This document shows positions 1-5,825 of a stretch of 24,256 nucleotides of DNA, piece after piece. Source of the stretch: JACCYQ01 sp036675565 (GTDB lineage: Bacteria > Bacteroidota > Bacteroidia > Chitinophagales > Chitinophagaceae); the NCBI GenBank assembly GCA_036675565.1, contig JAKFER010000046.1, positions 1 to 24,256 of the forward strand. Direction: 5' to 3'. The notes under the pieces were generated by a model, which was not told the DNA's origin, searched no databases, and was given only the letters and a program-made list of their open reading frames with translations. A program made the position numbers and the translations under genes. Positions within the stretch are counted from its first letter, which is position 1. Each line of letters starts with the position of its first letter.

Positions 1-410
1 TTCACATAATTCTCCAGCAGTTCTTTGATGCGTTTAACCACATCATCATCATCGGCACTAACTATATTAGATCCTTCTTTTTTGGTTACAATAATTTCTT
101 CTTCATTGATCACCGCTTTTCCTTCTTCCAAAAACTCTTTTAAAAACTGGCGAATGGTTGGAATTACGTCTTCCCATTCTGTATCAGAAGTTTTAGTAAG
201 CGTAACAAAGTTGCTGGCAATAAAAACTGCCCGAATAAATGGGAATCCAAATAATTCAACTGCAAGGGGCGAAGGTTTTGCACTGTCTACATCAGGAAAA
301 TCAATGCTTTTGCCAGGATATAATAGTTTGTTTGCCACAAACTTCATGGTTTCCGGGTTAGGAGTCATTTCTGTATAAATGCTGATGATGGGGTTGCCTG
401 TTTTTATCAT
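1..410 (-). CDS. Nfu/NifU-family Fe-S cluster scaffold protein (3' end cut off)
   Basis: The reading frame opens at ATG 410-408 and runs off the left edge without a stop, giving 136 visible codons. The N-terminus reads MIKTGNPIISIYTEMTPNPE and continues TMKFVANKLL. The TPNP-(x)n-MKF block is the hallmark of the Nfu N-terminal domain, found in proteins that carry and deliver [4Fe-4S] clusters to apoproteins in the cytoplasm. The family then has a C-terminal NifU-like domain with a CxxC cluster-binding motif. That part lies outside the window, although the segment just before the edge (an acidic stretch followed by VVKRIKELLENYV) fits its first helix. A TAnnTTTG promoter match sits 19 bp upstream. 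Function is by family; the CxxC cannot be checked here. Confidence 0.88.
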   Translation of the reverse strand, partial: MIKTGNPIISIYTEMTPNPETMKFVANKLLYPGKSIDFPDVDSAKPSPLAVELFGFPFIRAVFIASNFVTLTKTSDTEWEDVIPTIRQFLKEFLEEGKAVINEEEIIVTKKEGSNIVSADDDDVVKRIKELLENYV

Positions 411-428
411 ACTTATTGTTTTGCAGTG

Positions 429-436
429 CAAATTTA
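429..436 (-). promoter_or_regulatory. Candidate -7 promoter element for the Nfu gene
   Basis: On the minus strand the bases read TAAATTTG, an exact match to the Bacteroidota housekeeping -7 consensus TAnnTTTG. A start site about 5-8 nt downstream would leave a leader of only 10-15 nt before ATG 410. No clear -33 TTTG is visible at the expected distance, so this rests on the -7 match and its position. Confidence 0.45.
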
Positions 437-510
437 CCATTCTTATTGTTAAAAGGAAGCTATGTTAGCCAGGCTTGCCAGAATTTTGCTGATTTCGTAA
501 GTGTTTACAC

Positions 511-540
511 AAAAAAAGAGTTGAAAAAAATTCAACTCCT
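511..540 (-). terminator. Rho-independent terminator after the beta-barrel gene
   Basis: The inverted repeat GAGTTGAA (518-525) / TTCAACTC (531-538) has a 5-nt loop. On the minus strand the stem is followed by seven T residues (517-511). It lies 24 bp past the stop of the gene ending at 564 and before the Nfu promoter, so it separates the two transcription units. Confidence 0.8.
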
Positions 541-563
541 TTTAGTTTCCAAAGGGAATTTCT

Positions 564-1409
564 TTAAAAATTCACTTTTGCACCAAGGATAATATAAAGG
601 GTTTCCTTTCCTTGTTCACTCATTTCCGGCTGTCCTTCAACTTCGATAAGATTTTTTGGGATGATATAGGATGGTGTTGCTACCAATTCCAGTTTCTTAG
701 TCGCAAAGATCACCGGAACAGAAAACTCATATGCCAGGACATTAAACCGGGATGAGGTTTCTGTTATTCTTTCTTCATTGCCCGGCAGGAATAAAAAATT
801 ATTCTTTTTATAATGCGTTTTAGAAAATTGCTGCGTACCTGCATAAACATAAGCGGAGGGATCAATGGCCAAAACCTTTCCCTCTTCAAGCTGGAACCTG
901 ATTATATGATCAATGCCGGCGGTGGCACCTATATCTGTTTGTTCACTGAATTTTAAATCGCCCCCCACATTAATATTTAAAACAGGATTTACATAAGTTA
1001 ATAAAACACCGGTTTGTGCCTTAAGACTAGCCTGCACCAATTCTGTACGCTCTTTGTACAAAGGTTTTAACGCGTATATATTCCCAAGCCATTTGTCATT
1101 TGAATTGAATTGGTAACCTGCAGTAACAACGGTACCTGCATATTCAAAATGTTGTAAAGGATTATTAATGAAAACAGGTGCTGCATTAATATAAAATTCA
1201 GGAGTAAACCAAACTTCTGCCATAGGAAAAAATCCACTGCTTCGCAGGCTATCGGTCCGACCGAAGTAATTCAGGTTTGAATTATAATTAACTCCCAGGC
1301 GAAACACCGACCAATCCTTACTTGCTGAATCCACTGCCTGCGCCTGTGTGAAGGAATAAAAACAGGTAACCATTATTGTTAGTGCGAAATATTTATATAA
1401 CCGGTCCAT
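564..1409 (-). CDS. Predicted outer-membrane beta-barrel protein, function unknown
   Basis: I chose ATG 1409 (281 aa) over an in-frame start at 1439, because the earlier start lies inside a hairpin at 1431-1458 and would add residues ahead of a clean signal peptide. The protein begins MDRLYKYFALTIMVTCFYSF and is cleaved probably after TQAQA. The mature part is built of alternating polar and hydrophobic stretches (for example SVFRLGVNYNSNLNYFG, NPVLNINVGGDLKFSE, ETLYIILGAKVNF). It ends in phenylalanine, as outer-membrane barrels recognised by BAM usually do. No named family is recognised. It follows another exported protein gene in the same direction, with a hairpin between them, and has its own terminator at 511-540. 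The barrel assignment is inference from composition and the C-terminal signature; a periplasmic beta-rich protein is possible. Confidence 0.6.
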   Translation of the reverse strand: MDRLYKYFALTIMVTCFYSFTQAQAVDSASKDWSVFRLGVNYNSNLNYFGRTDSLRSSGFFPMAEVWFTPEFYINAAPVFINNPLQHFEYAGTVVTAGYQFNSNDKWLGNIYALKPLYKERTELVQASLKAQTGVLLTYVNPVLNINVGGDLKFSEQTDIGATAGIDHIIRFQLEEGKVLAIDPSAYVYAGTQQFSKTHYKKNNFLFLPGNEERITETSSRFNVLAYEFSVPVIFATKKLELVATPSYIIPKNLIEVEGQPEMSEQGKETLYIILGAKVNF

Positions 1410-1430
1410 AACTTTTTTTTGGGTGAAAGG

Positions 1431-1458
1431 AAAACCCACCCAAAAAGGTGGGTTTTTT
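1431..1458 (-). terminator. Strong hairpin between two exported-protein genes
   Basis: AAAACCCACC (1431-1440) and GGTGGGTTTT (1447-1456) form a perfect 10-bp stem with a 6-nt loop. It lies 30 bp past the stop of the gene at 1488-2141 and 21 bp before ATG 1409. In the minus-strand direction the U-run is short (TTTT inside the stem, then CCTTTC), so it may act as a leaky terminator or a 5'-leader structure for the next gene. In the plus direction the T-run is better, but no plus-strand gene precedes it. Confidence 0.6.
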
Positions 1459-1487
1459 ATCCTTGGGTATGCCAGCCTAAATAGGGT

Positions 1488-2141
1488 TTAATAGTGTACC
1501 GCGCTTTTAGAAGATGCATGAACTTTTGCTTCAGCATTTGCTTTTTCAGATGCACGGGGAACTGTATTCTTTGTTTCTTTTTTCGCCTTTTTCAATTCTT
1601 TCTTCGTTTTTGTTTTAGCATCACTTGCTTTTTCTTTTGCAACCGCTTTCTTTTCTTCAGCCATTGCCTTTTTTTCATCGGCTACCTGGTTTATGTTTTT
1701 AATTGGCTGTTCACCATCAACATCACCTTTGGCCCGCGCTTCTATGGCAACCTGTATGCCGGCATCAGCATTGTCTGAAGAATTGTTTACGCCGGTTTCA
1801 AAAGAACCCTTACTGTTAACATCTGTTTCAATACCAGCGTCAACATTTGCATTCTTTCTGATCTTTGCTTTTTCTGCCCTTTTTAATGCGCCTTTTGTTT
1901 TGGCTTCAGCAGCTGTAACTGTTTTACCGGTTACATTAACGGCATTTGATGTAGTTGCTTTCAGCGTTCTGCCTGCCGCGTTTGAAGTTGCATTCAGCGT
2001 AGATTTAGCAGCATTTGTTGTGATGCCAGATCTGACTGCAGCACGGGTACTGCTGGTTACACCTAACCCTGCCTGTGAAAATGCCATCATTGAAATACAT
2101 GAAGCACTTAACATAAGAATTGTTTTACGGATTGTTTCCAT
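1488..2141 (-). CDS. Secreted Ala/Lys-rich low-complexity protein, unknown function
   Basis: The 217-aa product starts METIRKTILMLSASCISMMA and has a signal peptide cleaved near FSQ-AG (residue 23). Residues 25-80 are rich in Ala, Thr, Ser and Asn with short recurring words (TNAAKST, TSNAAGRT, TSNAVNVT). Residues 80-97 are Lys/Ala-rich. Residues 98-140 carry three loosely similar acidic words (NVDAGIETDV, SFETGVNN, NADAGIQVAIEA). Residues 155-206 are an alternating Ala/Lys/Glu stretch predicted to be one long helix or coiled coil. No catalytic motif is visible and no family is recognised. It reads as an exported structural or surface-binding protein with a histone-H1-like basic tail, but this resemblance is compositional only. 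The opposite-strand frames over it (1494-1778 and 1693-2166) are shadows. Confidence 0.62.
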   Translation of the reverse strand: METIRKTILMLSASCISMMAFSQAGLGVTSSTRAAVRSGITTNAAKSTLNATSNAAGRTLKATTSNAVNVTGKTVTAAEAKTKGALKRAEKAKIRKNANVDAGIETDVNSKGSFETGVNNSSDNADAGIQVAIEARAKGDVDGEQPIKNINQVADEKKAMAEEKKAVAKEKASDAKTKTKKELKKAKKETKNTVPRASEKANAEAKVHASSKSAVHY

Positions 2142-2399
2142 AGCTTTTGTTTTAAGTTTTACGTGATTAAAAATTATTCTTTTTAATAATTTTCATCTTA
2201 AACAGATGAAAACTTATTTACTGTTTCTGATCATGGTGGAATGATCGGTTATTAATAAGCACTTGTGGCTTGTAATGTAATAGACGAATTAAATTAACAA
2301 GGGTTTAATGCAACCTTTTTAAATATTGATTTGAAGGAGAAAATACGGCCAGGGGTATTCGAAAAAGCATTCTTCAATTTTCTGTTGTGTGATTTCCAA
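2142..2399. other. Gene-free stretch upstream of the Ala/Lys-rich protein gene
   Basis: No open frame with protein-like composition is visible on either strand. The first 70 bp form the leader and promoter zone of the minus-strand gene at 1488-2141 and contain two overlapping inverted repeats (listed separately). No exact TAnnTTTG was found for that gene. From about 2340 the sequence grades into the palindrome cluster. Confidence 0.5.
2170..2212 (-). promoter_or_regulatory. Two overlapping perfect 9-bp inverted repeats in a gene leader
   Basis: AAAATTATT (2170-2178) pairs with AATAATTTT (2185-2193), and TTTTCATCT (2190-2198) pairs with AGATGAAAA (2204-2212). The two share bases 2190-2193, so in RNA the full-length hairpins would compete. 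They lie 29-71 bp upstream of the start of the Ala/Lys-rich protein gene. The region is very AT-rich, so one of the two could be chance. An operator or a leader switch are both possible. Confidence 0.35.
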
Positions 2400-2595
2400 C
2401 TACCCATGAATGTTCCTATGGTACAAATGAAAATTCATGCAGAAAATTCTTTATTTCCATGGGAATGGATTGTGAGACGTTTCAACGGCACAAAATTAGA
2501 AATGATATAGAAAAGTTATGTTCCGTAGGAACACCTATGTAGAAAAATTAAAAGAATGTATTTATAACGTTCCATCGGAACGCATTGTGTTATTT
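2400..2595. repeat. Palindrome unit A (copy 1 of 2)
   Basis: It starts with CTACCCATGAA and ends with CGCATTGTGTTATTT, containing the palindromes at 2412, 2455, 2520 and 2568 in that order. The same order, flanks and spacing recur in unit B 257-271 bp further on, so this is a degenerate direct duplication. The palindrome at 2520 with its flank (GTAGGAACAC...GTAG) resembles the reverse complement of the one opening the unit, giving an inverted pair within each unit. Confidence 0.65.
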
Positions 2596-2656
2596 ATATT
2601 TCAAAATAATTTATAAAACGTTCCTACGGAACGATGTGTAATTTTCTATTTTTTTA

Positions 2657-2870
2657 CTACCCATGAAATGTTCCTACGGAACAAATGAGAATTCATGCAA
2701 AAAAATACTTTGTTTCCATTGGAATGCATGGTGAAAGGTTACTAATGACGTGTCTACCACACAAATTGGAAATGATGATGAAAACCTGTGTTCTGTAGGA
2801 ACACATTGTAGGTAGAAAAATTATAAAAGTGTATTTAGCGTTCCATCGGAACGCATTGTGATTGTTATTT
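2657..2870. repeat. Palindrome unit B (copy 2 of 2)
   Basis: It starts CTACCCATGAA at 2657 and ends CGCATTGTGATTGTTATTT at 2870, with palindromes at 2670, 2714, 2790 and 2838 matching unit A one for one. The copy is about 18 bp longer than unit A, mainly between its second and third palindromes. The extra palindrome at 2619-2633 lies between the two units and has no partner. Confidence 0.65.
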
Positions 2871-2923
2871 GAAAGGAGTCTTGTCTAAAATCTTAACGCA
2901 GGAGTATTTACTTAATAAAATTT

Positions 2924-3502
2924 TTATTTTTTATTGTGCAGCACTTTGAAGGGTTCAATTTTCACTAAACCGCGTTTGCCTTTATAATCACGGGCGGAAC
3001 TGTATATATACGATTCCGGTTGATCTACTAAAACGGCCCTCACCGGGTTTTGATGTATATATAAAATTTTTTGTTGTATAGCCGCAGGATCGCTTCCCGG
3101 GCAAAGTTCCGGGTGATTGTTATCCTGCCAAAAATGATATTTAGCTAACTGGCGGGTAACATTAACCGGTGTTTCAAAACGCTGCAGCATCCATTTGCGA
3201 CGACAATCAGGTTCTCTTTCATTATCCAGTTCGGAAAGTATTTCTTTGGTTGAATACCGTTTGAAATCCCGTAAGATATACGGCCATTGAAAATCTTCAC
3301 GGGTGCGGGCTACCAAATGTAAATGATTGCTCATTAAACACCAGGCATGTATAATAAGTCCCTTCTTTTCTACAAATAAATTAAGGGAATCCACTATTAC
3401 ATTTTTATATACCGGCCTTATAAAAATATCTACCCAATCAACTACATTGAGTGTTACACAATAGCAACTTCCATTATTGATATTATAATTTCCGGCCTGC
3501 AT
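2924..3502 (-). CDS. REP-associated tyrosine transposase (RAYT, Y1_Tnp/HUH family)
   Basis: The 192-aa protein belongs to the IS200-like single-tyrosine HUH nucleases. The metal-binding HUH motif is H60-L-H62 within AWCLMSNHLHLVA. A YIHQNPVRA block lies at residues 148-156, where Y148 is the best candidate nucleophile. W125 and H130 (FWQDNNHPE) match the family's conserved segment between them. RAYTs cut and join single-stranded DNA at REP palindromes and are usually single-copy, non-IS relatives of transposases. Length is normal and no frameshift is seen, so the gene appears intact. Its stop is followed within 53 bp by a dense cluster of palindromes. It starts 39 bp after the stop of the 721-aa protein gene and may be read through from it. 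Assigning the nuclease to the neighbouring palindromes is inference. Confidence 0.88.
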   Translation of the reverse strand: MQAGNYNINNGSCYCVTLNVVDWVDIFIRPVYKNVIVDSLNLFVEKKGLIIHAWCLMSNHLHLVARTREDFQWPYILRDFKRYSTKEILSELDNEREPDCRRKWMLQRFETPVNVTRQLAKYHFWQDNNHPELCPGSDPAAIQQKILYIHQNPVRAVLVDQPESYIYSSARDYKGKRGLVKIEPFKVLHNKK

Positions 3503-3524
3503 AGCAAGAAGATTTTTGACAAAC

Positions 3525-3540
3525 TTTATACCAGTATAAA
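3525..3540. promoter_or_regulatory. AT-rich palindrome in front of the RAYT gene
   Basis: TTTATAC-CA-GTATAAA is a perfect 7-bp inverted repeat located 22 bp upstream of the RAYT start and ending at the stop of the preceding gene. It is unlike the GTTCC palindromes downstream. It could be an operator or a weak hairpin; its function is unknown. Confidence 0.3.
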
Positions 3541-3541
3541 A

Positions 3542-5707
3542 TTACTGATCTGCATTATAAAGTCGGTAAACAAATACACCAACATTTTTATAGGGGGGTA
3601 CGTATTCATCAAAAAGCTGGCTGGTGCCTGCATCTTTTTTAAACTTTTCTTCCAATGATTTCCACAATGGTTCCCAATACAGGTTGCTTCCTTCAATTAA
3701 ACGCATATTTATTGCATTCAACATGGGATCATTAATAGCCATGGCTCCCACCTGTTTGGATGCGATGATCTGTATATCGGGATTCGCAGAAACAATCTGT
3801 TTAATATTATTATAGCCACCACAAGATCCTAATACAGCCAGTTTGGTATAGGGTGTCAGTCTTTTTAATGTATTCTCCAAATGATAACTATGTCCGCGGT
3901 GCACAAGTACTGCCGGGTTAATCTGGTTGTCTTTCATATACATAAACATCGAATCCTGGGCACTCAGATCCTGCTTTGATTCATAATCCAATGGCAGGTT
4001 AGCCAAAATAGTCAGCGGTTGTCCCAGTACGCTCCGGATGGTAGTCCAGGCTGTATTGGATTCCATTTTCCATTGGGTGGTGTCTTTAAAAACATTCATG
4101 AAACTCCGGTACGAATTGATTCCATCTTCATCACCATAAAACAGAACTACTTCGTAAACAGTATCTGCATTATTTAATAGGGAAGTGAGGCTGATGTTTT
4201 CATAATTATAAATATCCCGCAGTTTGCTAGCATCATCATTCTGTGCAATGGCATCATATGCCTGGTTCAGGATTTGGAATACACGAACACCATGATAAAT
4301 ATTTCTTTCCTTGTAGCTGGCCAATGAACTGCTTAATTCATTTTTTACCATTGCCCCAAGTTCAGGATCTTTTGAAAGAGAAAGAAAAGCATCTGCTACA
4401 TCCATCACTTCAGAAATCAATTCATCATCATCTAATGTATCCATGTCTATTTCCGCAATAAAATGATGTAACACTTCCCGGGCCGTTTCAATTGGCATGC
4501 GCTTAAAAAAGTCCAGCAGCGTATTGTAATTTGCTGCTATAGCCATGAATTTCCTGAACTGGTCGTATTCAACCATCCTGAATAATGTATCAGCAGAATT
4601 GTTTTTAATTTGGTCAGTGAGTCTGCGATATAATCCCAGGTAAGTGGATGTGTACATCTCCTGGGAAGCGGTGGTAATGATATAATAGAGATCCTGCGGG
4701 CGTAAATCTTTTACACTGGCAAAACGAACCGCTTCTTTTTCATTATGTAAATAGTTGATCTCTTTGATATAAAACGAAAGCGACTTATCATAAATGGCAC
4801 CCATAAGCGCTTTTTGATAAGAAGGTATTTCAGGCTGTTGATTATTTTCAATCACATTATCAACCAAAAGCTGGAAATATTGGGTTACATCCCGCCGGCT
4901 TTTTAAAATGGAGTCTATGGTAACCTGGTTGCTAACAACTAATTCGGTAAATGGAACAATTTCCGATGCATTAATATTTCCAGTTAAGGAAACTATTTGC
5001 TGAATAGCAGGATATTCACTGCTGCGAATGTTTTTTGAAAAAGAATTTTGCCTGGTTTTAAGATAATCCAGCAGCTCATTGGGGTATTGTGATGCGAAGG
5101 TAACCAACAGCGAATCGCGGTAAATAAAATCAGGATTACTCTCTAAAAATGATAAAATAAATTCTGGTGAACTTTTTATGCGCCGGTAAGTAGTATAATT
5201 TTCTAAATATTTACCTACAGGGTATTGCCAAAAACTATTGGATAATAATTGCAATGTTCGCCAGTTCAGGTCACGTACTTTTCGTTCAATAGGTTCATCA
5301 TTCATCACCATCGGCAAGAGCTCCCTGTATGCTACAAGCGCTGTTGGCATTTTGTAAACACTGAATTTTTTCCTGTTTAATTCTGTTTTGAGTGATGTTA
5401 TAAAAAATTGCATACTGCGAGCTGCCTTCCATTTGTCCTCGTTTGAAAGATCTTTTGACTTATAGATACCCTCTTTCAGGTCATCTATATCATTCATCAC
5501 AAACCGTTCAACCGAAGCTTTCACATTGGGGTCAAAATCAAGTTGCTTTATAAATTGGCTAAAATTCTTTTGTTCGTCTTCAAGCTTAATCTGTGTTTGC
5601 TTCAGTTGGTAAGAATTGATATTGGTGGATTGGGAATAACCACTAAAAGGAACCATTAAAACCACTACCAGTATGCACTTTAAAAATTTTTTCATCAAAC
5701 TCATCAT
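3542..5707 (-). CDS. Large secreted protein with C-terminal clan CD (caspase/gingipain-like) His/Cys motifs
   Basis: The 721-aa product has a signal peptide, probably MKKFLKCILVVVLMVPFSGYSQ from the third Met (5695); two earlier ATGs at 5707 and 5704 are also in frame. Residues 30-500 are mainly helical, with no recognised domain. The last ~200 residues look like an alpha/beta fold. They contain a strand plus acidic turn, VLFYGDEDG (521-529), a hydrophobic strand followed by H603-R-G-H606 (AVLVHRGHSYH), and a second strand followed by GSC629GG (LAVLGSCGG). Clan CD cysteine peptidases (caspases, gingipains, CHAT) place the catalytic His after one hydrophobic strand, next to Gly, and the catalytic Cys after the next strand. 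The spacing of 23-26 residues is short but compatible. No gingipain signature or C-terminal secretion domain is visible. Peptidase activity is inference; the gene is otherwise unrecognised. It lies between uvrD and the RAYT gene. Confidence 0.6.
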   Translation of the reverse strand: MMSLMKKFLKCILVVVLMVPFSGYSQSTNINSYQLKQTQIKLEDEQKNFSQFIKQLDFDPNVKASVERFVMNDIDDLKEGIYKSKDLSNEDKWKAARSMQFFITSLKTELNRKKFSVYKMPTALVAYRELLPMVMNDEPIERKVRDLNWRTLQLLSNSFWQYPVGKYLENYTTYRRIKSSPEFILSFLESNPDFIYRDSLLVTFASQYPNELLDYLKTRQNSFSKNIRSSEYPAIQQIVSLTGNINASEIVPFTELVVSNQVTIDSILKSRRDVTQYFQLLVDNVIENNQQPEIPSYQKALMGAIYDKSLSFYIKEINYLHNEKEAVRFASVKDLRPQDLYYIITTASQEMYTSTYLGLYRRLTDQIKNNSADTLFRMVEYDQFRKFMAIAANYNTLLDFFKRMPIETAREVLHHFIAEIDMDTLDDDELISEVMDVADAFLSLSKDPELGAMVKNELSSSLASYKERNIYHGVRVFQILNQAYDAIAQNDDASKLRDIYNYENISLTSLLNNADTVYEVVLFYGDEDGINSYRSFMNVFKDTTQWKMESNTAWTTIRSVLGQPLTILANLPLDYESKQDLSAQDSMFMYMKDNQINPAVLVHRGHSYHLENTLKRLTPYTKLAVLGSCGGYNNIKQIVSANPDIQIIASKQVGAMAINDPMLNAINMRLIEGSNLYWEPLWKSLEEKFKKDAGTSQLFDEYVPPYKNVGVFVYRLYNADQ

Positions 5708-5825
5708 TTATATTATTATGCCAGTTGACTTTACAGATGGACAGAAACCGGAAAAGGTTGTGCTGTAGCGAATTATCTACAATGTTTTATTAAAAAAATC
5801 AGCTAATTGTAAATTTCGCATAATG

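Larger units (their letters stand above)
2400..2870. repeat. REP-like palindrome cluster: nine GTTCC-nnn-GGAAC elements
   Basis: Nine short palindromes occur in 443 bp: 2412-2424 (degenerate), 2455-2465, 2520-2532, 2568-2582, 2619-2633, 2670-2682, 2714-2724, 2790-2802 and 2838-2854. The core is GTTCC-nnn-GGAAC, with arms of 4 to 7 bp. The best is GCGTTCC-ATC-GGAACGC at 2838-2854. They begin 53 bp downstream of the RAYT gene stop. No such palindrome was noticed elsewhere in the window. Adjacency to a RAYT and the repeated short stem-loops fit REP elements, which these enzymes are known to accompany. The assignment by context is inference. Confidence 0.75.

Noticed and set aside
25..378. 117-aa plus-strand ORF
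   Set aside because: It is the antisense shadow of the Nfu gene, whose minus-strand frame has clear family motifs.
1494..2166. Plus-strand ORFs rich in Cys/Phe and Ala/Val
   Set aside because: They are antisense frames of the Ala/Lys-rich gene; their composition simply mirrors its biased codons.
2400..2870. Possible CRISPR array
   Set aside because: The repeats are short palindromes of variable arm length with irregular spacing, and no cas gene is near.
2924..3502. Active IS200/IS605 insertion sequence
   Set aside because: No element ends or accessory TnpB were seen, and the NPVRA-type motif marks it as a RAYT rather than an IS transposase.
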